A stretch of 64,000 bases of DNA from JAAYXE01 sp964391195 (lineage in GTDB: Bacteria > Chloroflexota > Anaerolineae > Anaerolineales > UBA4823). The position numbers were made by a program, and so were the translations under genes. Shown one piece after another: positions 7,989 to 32,400 of the stretch (its first letter is position 1; each line of letters begins with the position of its first letter). The DNA lies in contig CAYMLG010000009.1 in the NCBI GenBank assembly GCA_964391195.1, positions 1-64,000 of the forward strand, given 5' to 3'. The notes under the pieces were generated by a model. That model ran no database searches, was not told the DNA's origin, and worked only from the letters and a program-made list of their open reading frames with translations.

Positions 7989-9050
7989 TCATCGCAGGCC
8001 GGCGCTTTGCAGAATTTCCTCATCGCTGAGCGGCTGGATGTCCAGGCCGAAAGCCTGGTTGAACGGCTCGACGAGCAGCGAATTAGCGAACAATCCTGAG
8101 AGCACTGTGCCGGCATGTCCGGATTCATCACCCAACTGCAGATGGTGGGGCTCATTGCCACGCTGAGTGAGGATGAAGGTTTCCCCGCCCAGTTCAAAGT
8201 TGCCTTGCTGATTAATCCTGCCCAGGACTTGGTTGGCGAAGGCGTTGAGATCGACCACAACAATCCCGCGCTCGGCAGCCATGACTTCAATCTGTTCGTT
8301 CACCCAGGCGATCGCCTGGCTTACCCGCTGGCGTCCGGCCTGATTTGGATACCGGCTGACGGTCTCCGGGGCCAGGCTTTTGTCGGCCACATTGACCACC
8401 ACCATCTGGACCTCACCCGCGGCGCGGACGGTGTCCACCGCCAGGGTGATGTGCTCGACGAATTGATCGAGCTTACGCTGTAGCCGGGCTCCGCTGAGCG
8501 AGCCATCGTAGATCTCCCGATAGGTGCCGTTCTCCAGGTGGAAATCGTTGCCGCCGATGTACAGGATGACGTGGGAGACCTCGCCATTTGCCACCTGCTC
8601 GGCCAACCCGATGTGCTGCCCGTCATTGATCATCGACCGGGCATCGGCCGCGCTGCGCGCCCAGTTGTACTTATAGCCCGTGCGGCGCGGTTCGCCCCAA
8701 TCTCCCCACTCGCCGAAGTTCAGATTGCGGTTCCGGGCCAGCAGTTCGATCCAGTTTAACGTCGTATCCGCCCACCGCCCGCCGCGGTTATCAGTCCCGC
8801 GATATTCATCAGAGTTGCTGTCCCCCATCACCCCAATGCCGACCAGTTTGGTCGTTGGCGGGGGGGCATCCTGCAGGGCTGGCGGGATTTTTACCAGCCG
8901 GGTTTCGCCATCCGCAGGGCCGCGATTCACCTGTGTGAAGGCCTGCTGCGGCGCCTCATTCCGGCGCATCAGGACCAGGATCGCCGCGCTAAGCACCAGG
9001 ATGATGGAGAGCAGGAATAGATTCAACCAGGTCATTCTGGTTTGGGCCAT
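7989..9050 (-). CDS. Membrane-anchored SGNH/GDSL hydrolase
   Basis: Esterase or acyltransferase of the SGNH family, anchored by an N-terminal membrane segment (WLNLFLLSIILVLSAAILVL) with the catalytic domain outside the cytoplasm. Block I is GDSNSDEY (nucleophile Ser), block III is IGGNDF (Gly/Asn oxyanion residues) and block V is NEPHHLQLGD (Asp/His). The ATG at 9050 is preferred because GAGGTG lies ~9 nt upstream. An in-frame GTG at 9062 overlaps that ribosome site. The gene follows PKS F by ~15 nt and precedes its fused paralogue by 54 nt, so it is probably co-transcribed with the PKS. Its WGEPRR and NWARS segments are shared with the paralogue, which suggests both act on related substrates. 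It may acylate, deacylate or release a polyketide or glycan at the cell surface; this is inferred from position. Confidence 0.88.
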   Translation of the reverse strand: MAQTRMTWLNLFLLSIILVLSAAILVLMRRNEAPQQAFTQVNRGPADGETRLVKIPPALQDAPPPTTKLVGIGVMGDSNSDEYRGTDNRGGRWADTTLNWIELLARNRNLNFGEWGDWGEPRRTGYKYNWARSAADARSMINDGQHIGLAEQVANGEVSHVILYIGGNDFHLENGTYREIYDGSLSGARLQRKLDQFVEHITLAVDTVRAAGEVQMVVVNVADKSLAPETVSRYPNQAGRQRVSQAIAWVNEQIEVMAAERGIVVVDLNAFANQVLGRINQQGNFELGGETFILTQRGNEPHHLQLGDESGHAGTVLSGLFANSLLVEPFNQAFGLDIQPLSDEEILQSAGLR

Positions 9051-9065
9051 TTTATCATTCACCTC

Positions 9066-21633
<12,568 letters not shown>

Positions 21634-21637
<4 letters not shown>

Positions 21638-24600
21638 CCCCTCTTCAGGCGGTCGGAGAATAATCGTTCTACTTCATCGCTGGGCAGGTCCTCCAGCGCG
21701 GCCAGCAAGTCCTCGGGGGTCTCGGGCGCTGGTTTGCCCGCCGGCTTGGGGGCGCCCTCGCCGTTCGCGGCGCCCAATTGCTTGGCCAGGTATCCGGCGA
21801 TGGCCTCCACGGTGGGGTAGTCGAACACCAGGCTGGCGGGCAGATTGCGCTCCAGGTTCAGGCCGCTGCTCAGCAGGTTGCGCAGCTCGACGGCCATGAG
21901 CGAATCCAGCCCGACCTCGTTGAGCGGCCGCTGCTGGTCCAGGGTTTCCCCGGCCTCCAGCCCCAGGACCCGGACCGCCTGCTCGTTCACGAAGGAGAGC
22001 AGCAGGTCGTACTGGCGGTTGGCGGGGGCGGCGGCCAGGCGCTCGCGGAAGGACTGCGGCCCCGCCGGGCGGGGAGCGGCCGGTTTGGCGGGAGCGCGGG
22101 CCGGGGCGGGGACGGACAGGGCCGACAGCCAGCGCGGCGCGGCCCCTCCGGGCCGGTATAAAGGCAGGAACTGGGCCCAATCGACGGGCAGCACCGCCAC
22201 CTGGGCCATCTCCTGCGCCAGGAGGTGCTCCAGGATCTCCAACCCGGCCTGGGGCGAGATCACCCCCAGGCCCTTGAGCTCAGCCCGCTCGTCGACGTTG
22301 CGCTCGGCGGCCGCGCCGACCTCGGACCACACCCCCCAGTTGATGCTCAGCGCCGGCAGCCCCCTGGCCCGGCGGTAGTGGGCCAGAGCGTCCATGAAGG
22401 TGTTGGCGGCGGCGTGGTTCCCCTGCCCGGGCGAGCCCAGCAGGGCGGCGGTGGAGGAGAACAGGACAAAGAAATCCAGGTCGAGGTCGAGGCTCAGCTC
22501 GTGCAGGGCCCAGGCGCCCTGGACCTTGGGCGCCATCACCCGGGCAAAGCGCTCCCAATCCTGGCGCAGCAGGGCGGCGTCGGCCAGGACCCCGGCCGAG
22601 TGCAGGATGCCGCGCAGCGGGGGCATGCTCTCCCGGATCATGGCGAACAGGTCCGCCAGATCCTGGTAGCAGGAGACGTCGGCCTGGACGGCACGCACCT
22701 GCGCCCCGGCCCCCTCCATCTCCCTCAGGGCCGCCAGGGCCTCTTCGGAAGGTGCGCTCCGCCCGACCAGCACCAGGTGGCGCGCCCCCTGCTGCACCCA
22801 GCGGCGGGCGATCAAGAGCCCCAGGCCGCCCAGCCCGCCGGTGATGAGATACGTGGCCCCCGGGTCGGGCGCGAAGCGGGGCGGGCGGTTGGATGCGCCC
22901 CCGGCGGGTAGCTCGGCCGCCGAGCGTCGCTCATCGGACTGGGTGACCACGATCTTCCCGATGTGCTTCGCCTGAGACATGAAGCGGAAGGCCTCCGAGA
23001 TCTCCTCCAGCGGGAAGGTATGCAGCGGGAGCGGGGGATAGACCCCGGCCGCGGCCCCCTGGATGACCTCGGCGAACAGGGAGCGGAAGGCCTCGGGCTG
23101 CCTGACCCGCACCAGGGCCAGGTCGATGACCGCATAAGTGGCGTTCGGTTTGACCCCGGCGAACTGCTCCTGGGTCCAGATGCCGCGCTTGCCGATCTCC
23201 AGGAAACAACCGTCATTGGCCAGCACGGCCACGCTCTGGGGGATGAACTCCCCGGCCAGGGAATTGAGGATTATGTCCACCCCCTCCCCGCCGGTGAGGT
23301 CCAGGACCTGGGCGGCGAAATCCAGAGAGCGGGAGTCGAAGACATGCTGCACCCCCTGGTCCTTGAGGAACTGGCGCTTGGCCGGGCTGCCGGCGGTGGC
23401 GAACACCTCCGCGCCGCGGCGCAGGGCGATCTGCACCGCCGCCTGCCCCACGCCGCCGGCCGCGGCGTGAATCAGCACCCGGTCGCCGGCCTGTATCCCG
23501 GCCGTCTTCTCCAGGGCATAGGCGGCGGTCATCACCGCCATGGGGACTGCGGCGGCCTGGGCGAAATCGAACCCGGCGGGCAGGGGGGCGACCAGGGCGG
23601 CCTCGGCAATGACGTAAGAGGCGAAGGCCCCGTTGACCACCGCCACCACCGGGTCGCCGACCGAGAAGCCGGTGACGCCCGGGCCGAGGGCGGCGATCCG
23701 CCCGGCGCACTCGCTGCCCAGGGGTTCTGGGTCGGTGCGCATGGCCAGGGCGTTGAGCACGTCGCGGAAATTCAGGCCGGAGGCCAGGACGCGGATCTCC
23801 ACCTCGCCCGGCCCCGGTTTATGGCGGTCGGCCTGGACGATGGCCAGGTCGTCGAGCACCCCGCTGTCGCCGACCTCCAGGCACACCGCCGGGGCGGAGG
23901 CCTCGGCCTGCGTCGCTTTCAATTCTTCTGCGACCAGGCGGGCAGCGAAGCGCTGGCTGTCGCGGTAGGCGACCTGCTCCTCCCCATCCGGGGCCAGGAT
24001 CTCGTCCAGCAGGCGCTTAGCCCCTGATTCGGCCTGCTCGGCGGGGTCGAGGTCGACCATGCGGGGGCGGTATTCCGGGTGTTCGAGTTGAATGACCTTG
24101 CCCAGGCCCCAGGCAGACGCCTGCGCCGGGCCGCTCACGCCCCTCCCGGCCGGCTGGGCGCCGCGGGTGACGATCCACAGCGCCGGGGTGGAGGTGCCGC
24201 CCCCCAGGGCCTGGACCAGGTGCAGCAGGCTGCCGGCGCCCAGCGCCTGCCCGTTTTCCAATTCATCCAGCCCCTCGGGCCGGGCCGGCAGGTCCAGGCT
24301 CCACAAATGCACCACCCCGTCGAACGCCTGGCCGGCCGTCTCCAGGAGCCGTTTGAAACCCTCCGGGCGGGAGGGGTCCAGCCGCCAGAGCCCGCCGTCT
24401 TGCGCCTCGGTCCTGTCGCCCGGAAGGACGACCGTGCAGCGGTGGCCCCTGGCCCGCAGCCCGGCGGCCAGCTCCTGGCCCACGCCGCTCGCATCGCCGA
24501 AGACCAGCCACCCCTGGGGCTCCTGCCCGGCGAAAGGTTTGCGGGCCAGCAGGATGGCCTCCTTGCTCAACTCGGTCTCCTCCGGCAGGGCCTGCGCCGC

Positions 24601-27600
24601 CTCGAAGCCGCACCCGGCTAGCAGGTCGAGCCATTCCCCCCGGGAGAGCAGGGGGTAGCCGGGACGGACCCCTTCATCGGTGAAGCGCCACCAGCCGTCG
24701 GTCAGCCCGAAGGTGATATCGATCCACCGCTCCGGGGCGGTGACCTCCAGCATGAGCAGCAGCCCGCCGGGGGCCAGCAGCTCGCGGATATGGCCCAGGC
24801 TTTGCCTGAGGTCCTGGGTGGCGTGGATCACATTGGCCGCCAGGATCAGGTCGTAGCCCCCGGGCTCGAAGCCCTGGGCGAGGGGATCTTTCTCGAGGTC
24901 GAGGGCCTTGAAATCGACGAAGGGGAACCCGGCGAAGCGCGCCCGTGCCTTGGCCACGAAAGCCGGGGCGATGTCGGTAAAGGTGTAGCGCGTGGTCTCG
25001 GGGGGGAGGGCGGGCAGGACGAAGGAGGTCGTCCCCCCGGTGCCGGCCCCGATCTCCAGGACCCGCAATGGCCCAGGCCGGGCGGAGAGGAGGGCCTGCA
25101 CGCTCTCCCGCACCATGTGGTTATAAGTCCTGGCCTCGCCGGTCTCCTCGTACAGGCGCTGGGCCAGCTCGAGCGAGCCGCCGGGGAAGAGCAGCTGCAG
25201 CGGGTCGGCCTTCCCGGCCAGGGCCTGGGCCAGCTCCCCGGCGCAGCGTTCCGTGATCGCCAGCGGCGCGGGCGCATCCGGGAACTGCTCTCGCAGCGCG
25301 GGCAGCGCCTCAGGGGCCTGGCCCGGCCCGGGCAGGGCGATCACCTCCCAGCCCGCCTCCAGCCGCCTGAGCACTCCCTCCTCGGCGAGAATATCCAGCA
25401 GCCGGTCCAGAAGCCGGCGATAGGCGGGAAGGATCCCGAGCTGTTCACGCAGGGCTTCTGCGGCGAAGCGCTCGCCTGGCGTTGGGCTCCAGCCCAGTTC
25501 GCGCAGCGCGTCCAGAACCAGACCCGGCACAGCCTGGTCCAACTGCGCCACCAGCCGGTGGTGGGCCTCCAGGTCGTATTCCCGGCTCAGGGCGGGGAAG
25601 CGGGCGGAAGCGCGTTCGGCGACCGCCTCCACCGCGACCTCCGCGTTCTGGGAGACCGCTTTGGGCGCCGGGACCCAGTCCACCTTGTACAGGCTGCCCG
25701 CCATAGCCGGCAGGCCGGCCTCATCGCGCATGGGCGCGGCGCGCTTGAGCCGCAGCCCTTCGATAAGGGCCACGACCTGGTCCGAGGCGTCCTGGACGGC
25801 GATATCGGCGGTGATGGTCTCCGGCCGCGGGCTGGCGGCGGGCCGGACGGTGACCCGGCTCCACAGCTCGCCCTGCGGGGAGCGATAGAAGTGGAAGGCG
25901 TCGACCGCGATCGGGAGATAAGCCTCCTCGGCCGCGCCGTCCCGGGGCAGGGCTTCCTCCACCACCTGCAGGCAGGCGTCGAGCAGCGCCGGGTGCAGGC
26001 GGAAGAGGGCCTGCTCCGCCTCGTGGTCCTCCCCGGGCCGGATGCGCCCCAGAGCTTCGCTATCCCGGCGGTGTATGGCGGCCAGCGGCCTGAGGCTCGG
26101 CCCGAGGTCGATGCCCCGGCCCGCCAGGCGCTCGTAGTGGGCCCCCGGGTCGATCTCCTCCGCGCACTGGGCCTGGACCGCCTCAGGGGAGAAGGCCTGC
26201 GGCGCCTGTTCCTTCGGGGAGACGATCCGCCCGGTCAGGTGCAGGGACCAGTCCTCGGATTCGCCCCCCTGGTCCTGGCTGTAGACCTGGAAGGACCCGT
26301 CGGGCGAGAGCACGGTCTGGACCACCCGGCCCGCCTCGCCCTCGAAGACCATGGGGGAGTGGATCAGCAGGTCCTCGATCGCCGCCGGGTCAGGGCCGAG
26401 CAGGCCCTCGGCGGCCTCCAGGGCGAGCTCGATGTAGGCGGTGGTGGGCAGGATCAGCCGGCCCGATACCGAGTGGTCGGCCAGGAAGGCGAAGGAACCG
26501 GCGGAGAGCCATGCCTCGTACTGGCGATCCTTTAGGGCCGAGCGTATACGGCGGCCCAAAAGCGGCCGGCCGGGCTGGGCGGACTCTTGCCCCGGGTAGG
26601 AGTCGGGGGTGGAGGGCCGGGGTGGGAGCCAGTAGCGCTTGCGCTGGAAGGGATAGGTGGGCAGCGGCAGGCGGCGGCGCAGCCCCTGGGCCTGGTAATC
26701 ACGGTCGAACCCGGCCCAGTCGATCTGCGCCCCGTAGCAGTACAGCTTCGCCAGGCTGGAGAGCAGCACCTGCCAATCGTCCTGGTCCTTGCGCAGCGAA
26801 GGCAGCCACAGCCCGCCGGCCTCGGGGAGGCAGCGCTGGCCCATGGCCACCAGGGTCGGCGCAGGGCCGATCTCCAGGAAGGCCTGGCAGCCGGCGGCCT
26901 GCAGGGCGTCCATCCCGGAGGCGAACAGCACCGGCTGGCGCACGTGCCGCACCCAGTACTCAGCGTCCACCGCCCCCGCCCCCATCCTGGCCTCCCCGGT
27001 CAGGTTGGAGATGAACAGGGTGTGCGGCGCATGGTAAGTGACCTCAGCGGCCACGCGGGCGAACTCGTCGAGGATCGGGTCCATCAGCGGGGAATGGAAG
27101 GCGTGCGACACCACCAGCGGCCGGGATTTGATCCCGTCCCTGGCCAGCCGCTCCAGGAGGGCCTGCACATCGTCCCCCGACCCGGACACCACCGTGTTCG
27201 CCGGCCCATTCACTGCCGCGATCGAAACCCGGTCTGCATACGGGCCGAGCGCCTCCTCTACGACCGAGGTTGCGGCGAAGACAGCCGCCATCTTACCACC
27301 GGCGGGCAGGGAGCCCATCAGGCGGGCGCGGTGGGCGATCAGCTTCAGCCCGTCCTCCAGGCTGAAAATCCCGGCGATGCAGGCGGCGACATACTCACCG
27401 GCGCTGTGACCGATCACCGCCGCCGGTTTCACCCCCCAGGACCCCCACAGTTGGGCCAGGGCGTACTCCAACGCGAACAGGGCGGGCTGGGTATAGGCGG
27501 TGTTGTCCAGCAGGTCCGGGCGGGAGAAAATCACTTCGAGCAGGGGCTCGGGCAGATAGGGCTGCAGGACCTCGGCGCAGCGGTCCATGGCCTGGCGGAA

Positions 27601-29397
27601 GGCGGGCTGCGTTTCGTATAACCGTCGGCCCATCCCAATGTACTGTGACCCCTGGCCGGTGAACAGGAAGGCGATGCGCGGGTTGTCCACGGTCTGCGTG
27701 CGGCCGCTGACCAGGCCTTCCTGAGAACCCCCATCCAGGAAGGCTTCCAGCTTGCGGCGGGCGGCCTCAGGTTCGGAGGCGATCACCGCCAGGCGGTGGG
27801 GGAATTGGGCCCGGCCGGTATTGAGGGTGTAGGCGATATCGGCCAGGGACGCGCCCGAGTTTTGCGCCAGGTGCTCCTGGAACCGCCCGGCGAGGTCTTT
27901 CAGTGCTTTTTCGGTTTGGGCCGAGAGGGTCAGCAGATGAGCCGGGCGCTCAACGGGCGGACGGCTATCGGCCTGTTCCGCTTCGGGCTGCTCGGGCGTT
28001 CCGTCCGGGGCCTCGGCCACCACCACGTGGACGTTGGTCCCGCTGAAGCCGAACGAGCTGACCCCGCCCACCAGCCGGCCCTCAGCCTGCCAGGGGATGG
28101 GGCGGATGGGCACCTGCAGCGGCAGGGCTTCCCAGTCCACGTGCGGGTTGGGCCGGGTGAAGTGCAGGTTAGGTGGGATGGTGCGATGCTTGATGGTCAG
28201 CACGAGCTTGATCAGGCCGGCGATCCCGGCCGCCGATTCCAGGTGGCCGATGTTGGTCTTCACCGCCCCCAGGTACAGCGGTTTGTCCGGGGAATGGCCA
28301 TCCTTGAAAACGCTGCCCAGCGCCTGGAGTTCGATCGGGTCGCCGAGGGTGGTGCCGGTGCCGTGAGTCTCGACAAAACCGACCTCCGCCGGTGAGACGC
28401 CTGCGTTGGCCAGGGCGTCGCGGAATACGGCTTCCTGGGAGGGCCCGTTGGGGGCGGTCAGCCCGCTGGAAGCCCCATCCTGGTTGGCTGCCGAGCCCAG
28501 AATCACGGCCTGGATGGGATCCCCATCGGCCAGGGCGTCGCTCAGCCGCTTGAGCACGACCACCCCGCAGCCCTCGCCGCGCACGAAGCCATCGGCGCGG
28601 GCGTCGAACGCCTTGCAGCGCCCATCGGGGGCCATGAAGTGGAATTTCGAGAGGGCGATGGTGCCCTCGGGGGCCAGCATTGCGTTCGTCCCCGCGGCCA
28701 GCGCCATGCGGCAGTCGCCGCTGCGCAGGCTGAGCACCGCCAGATGGACGGCTACCAGGGACGAGGAGCAGGCGGTATCGACCGAGACGCTGGGTCCGCG
28801 CAGGCCGAGCACGTAAGAAACCCGGCCGGAGGCGATGCTGTGGCCCGTCCCCGATCCGTAGTAGGTATCGATGTAGCGGATCCCGCCGTTCGCCAGTTGG
28901 AGCTGCTGGTAATCGTTGTTGACGATGCCTACGAAGACCCCGGTTGGACTGCCCGCCAATTGGTCTGGGGCGATGCCGGCGCTTTCGATGGCTTCCCACG
29001 AGACCTCCAGCAGCAGGCGCTGCTGCGGGTCCATGGTGGCTGCCTCGCGGGGGGAGATGCCGAAGAATTGGGGGTCGAAATGATCGATATCCTCGACAAA
29101 GCCGCCATAGCGGGTGGACATCTTCCCCGAGGCGTTGGGGTCCGGGGCGTAGTAGCGGTCGATATCCCAACGGCTGGGCGGGACTTCCGAGATCGCATCC
29201 ACCCCATCGAGCAGCAGACGCCAGTAGGCATCCGGATGGTTCGCTCCACCCGGGAAGCGGCAAGCCATGCCGATCACCGCGATGGGCTCTCGTTGAGCCT
29301 GCTCCATGGCTTTCAATTTGGCTTCCATCCTGGCGATGGCCAGGTAAGCCTGTTTCAAAGGGGATAAATTCTGGGCGCTCTGTGAGGTGTTGTCCAT
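21634..29397 (-). CDS. Modular PKS protein D: KS-AT-DH-MT-ER-KR-ACP
   Basis: Largest PKS protein here (2587 aa), with a full reductive loop plus methylation. Docking helix (NLSPLKQAYLAIARME, ~10-25); KS Cys210; AT GHSAGE and HAFH (malonyl). DH (~935-1205) with HSVSGRLILP near 972 and LLDACLQ near 1139. C-methyltransferase with EIGAGTGG near 1447 and ANVIHATQDL downstream. ER (~1840-2150) with LNFRDV and AAAGGVGQAA. KR (~2175-2350) with TGGLGGLG, LAD in place of LDD, and His for the catalytic Tyr (GQGNHAAAN near 2324). ACP Ser2499 and C-terminal docking helix. Expected extension: a saturated alpha-methyl-branched C2 unit, as in methyl-branched lipid synthases. The gene starts 10 nt after the PKS C stop, behind a modest AGGGA site. 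By eye its base composition is higher in GC than the neighbouring SGNH gene. Confidence 0.96.
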
Positions 29398-29407
29398 TCA
29401 GGGTTCC

Positions 29408-32400
29408 CTATAGATTTTTCAGCTTGTTCAGCAGCATCGCTTCGATTTCCGCTTCGGAAAGGTCTTCGATATCGGCCGCGGACCCTTCGCTGCCGGGGTC
29501 GGGCACGGCGTGAAGATTTTCAGATTCGGGTGATTGCCGGATCTGCCCTGCCCCTGCTTCGCTGTCGGCGGTAAAGATGAGCTGTTCCAGGTAGCCGGCT
29601 ACGGCCTCGATCGTGGGGTAGTCGTAAATCAGGGTGGATGGGAGCCGGGCGGTCAACTGCAGGCCGGTCTGGAGCCGGTTTTTGAGTTCGACCGCCATCA
29701 GCGAGTCCACCCCCAGGTCCATCAAGCGCTGGCGGCGGTCGAGCTGCCCGGCATCCGCCCGGCGCAGGATGCGTCCCAGGTGCTGGCGGACATACTGGAT
29801 GAGCAGGTCTTTGCGCTCGCCGGGCAAGGCAGCCTGCAGTCTGGAGAGGAACTCGTCCTGCTTCTCGCCTGCGCCCGCTGCAACCTCAGGCTGGGCGGAT
29901 GCGGGTACGGCAGGAGTGTCTACTGTTTCGGTTGAGCTCTGGCACTGCTGTGCCTCTACACCGGCGGTAGGCGCCTGGGCCATCAGGATGCTGCTCCCCA
30001 GGATCGCGGGCTGCGTGCCTGCCTGGGGGAAAGCGGCGGCCCGGACGAAACCAACGGCCTCCAGCACCTCAAGCCATTGGCCGGCCGAGACCAGGGGCGA
30101 ATCTTTCCGCAGTGGGTCCTCGAAATGGCCCCAGCCTTCGATCAAGGCGGTGGTCACATCGAACCAGGAGAGCGGTTCGGTCACTTCGAAGGCCAACAGC
30201 ACCCCGCCCGGCCCGAGCAGGGAGCGCACCCGTTCGAGCGAGCGCGACAGATCGCGGGTGGCGTGCAGCACATTGGCGGCGATGATGATGTCGAAACTGT
30301 GCGGGACGAACCCCTGCGCCTCGGGGTCCTGTTCCAAATCCAGGCGCATGAAGCGCAGGAAGGGGTAGCTCTGGAAGTTCTCCTGGGCCCGGGCCAGGAA
30401 CAGGTCGGAGATATCGGTGAAGGTGTACTCGACTCGCTCGGCCGGGAGCCCGGAAATCAGGGCAGAGGTGGTACCGCCGGACCCGGCGCCCACTTCAAGG
30501 ATGCGTACCTTGCGATCGGGGTGCATGGCGTGCACCAGGGGGAGCAGCAGGCCGCGCAGCACGCTGTTGAAATAGCCGACCAGCGGCCATTTCTGGTAAA
30601 TATATTCCGCGGTGTGGAACGACCCGCCGGGGAACAACACTTCGAGCGGGCTTTCCTCGCCTTTCAGGAGGGCGGCCAGACTCTCGCCGGAGCGTTGGAC
30701 GTACTCCACCAACGGAGAAATATCCGCCACCACAGGCGGGACGGGGCTCTCGATGATTTCCGTCGCCTCCGGGCCGAACGGCCGCCGGAGGACGTACTGC
30801 TCCGCCTGGCCCCGTTCCAGGTAGCCCTCTTTTTCCAGGCGGTCCAGCCAGCGCTGGATCAGCACGCGGTAGCCGGGCTGGAGGTTGCATTGAGTTACCA
30901 GGCCGGCGGCGGTGTGCGCCTCGCCGGGTCGAGCGAACACGCCCAACTCTTGCAGGACCCGCACGATATAAGCGCTGGTCAGGCGGTCGAGATAAGCCCA
31001 TTTATCGGGATAGGTGTGCAGGTTGAGGTCCAGCGGCCCCACGTTCTCCTGCAGCCGGCCGGCGGCCTCCACTGCCTGCCAGATGGCCTCCGGTGAAGCG
31101 GTAGCCTGGCTGGCGGTCGCCTGCGGGGCGGAGAGGCGATCCGGCCAGTAGCGCTGGCGGTTCCAGGGGTAAGTGGGCAAGGGGATTTTCCGCCGCGGGT
31201 AGTCCCGTTCGACCCCGGCCCAATCGATCGGCACACCCTGGACGTACAGCCGGGCCAGGCTCTCCAGCATCTGCTCCCATTCGTCCCAGCCTTCGCGCAG
31301 GGAGGGCAGCCAGGCGTCATCCCCCAGGTCCTCTTCGATGCAGCGCCGGCCCATGGCCAGCAGCACCGGGTTGGGGCCGATCTCGACGAAGACCGGGCGC
31401 CCTTCGGCGGCCGCGGTCTGCATCGCCGGGGCAAAGCGCACCGGCTGGCGCAGGTGCCGCCGCCAGTAAGCCGCGTTCCCAATCTCATCGAAGGTCGCAA
31501 ACCGGCCGGTGACGGCCGAGATGTGGGCGACCTGGGGTTCATGGTAAGCGATTTCCCGCGCCACCGCTTCGAACTCGTCTAGGATCGGATCGAGCATTGG
31601 GGAATGGGCCGCCTGGGCCACGGCCAGGACCTTCGACTTGATGCGCCGGCCCTTTAGATCGGCGATCACCTGGTGAAGGGCCTCTTTCTCCCCCGAGATG
31701 ACGATGTTCTGCGGGCCGTTGATGACCGCGATGGAGACCCGGCTGGTGTATGGGGCCAGCGCCTGGGCCACGGTCTCTTCATCGGCGAAGACCGCGGCCA
31801 TCTCGCCCTGCTGGGGGAGCGAATCCATCAGCCGGCCGCGGGCGGCGACCAGCTTGAGCCCATCTTCGAGGTTGAACAGGCCGGCGATGCAGGCGGCGGC
31901 GTACTCGCCGACGCTGTGGCCCAAAACCGCCGACGGTTTCACCCCCCAGGACAGCCACAGTTGGGCCAGGGCGTACTCCACCGCGAACAAGGCCGGTTGG
32001 GCGTAGGTCATCTGGTTGAGCAGTTCCGGATCACCGGGCGTGTACAGCACTTCGAGCAAGGGGCGTTCGAGAAGCGGGCGCATCAATTCGGCGCAGCGGT
32101 CGAGCGCCTGGCGGAAGGTCGGTTGGGTATCGTACAGCAGGCGCCCCATCTGCAGGTAATGTGCGCCATGACCGGTGAACAGGAAGACCACCTCCGGCTG
32201 CACCGATTCGAAGACCTGCCCGTTTACCAGGCCGTCGACCTCCTCGCCATCCAGGTAGAGGCGGAGCCGGTCATTGGCTTCTTCTGCGCTTCTGGCGACG
32301 AGCGCCAGGCGGTGGGGCAGGTGCGCCCGGCCGGTGTTGGCGGTGTAGCACAGGTCTGGGAACCTGTCCGAGGCGGTTGACAGGGCCGCCTGGTAGCGGT

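Noticed and set aside
24790..26535. 581-codon plus-strand frame inside PKS D
   Set aside because: Antisense shadow of the DH/MT region with Gln/Gly/Arg-rich sequence and no recognisable fold.
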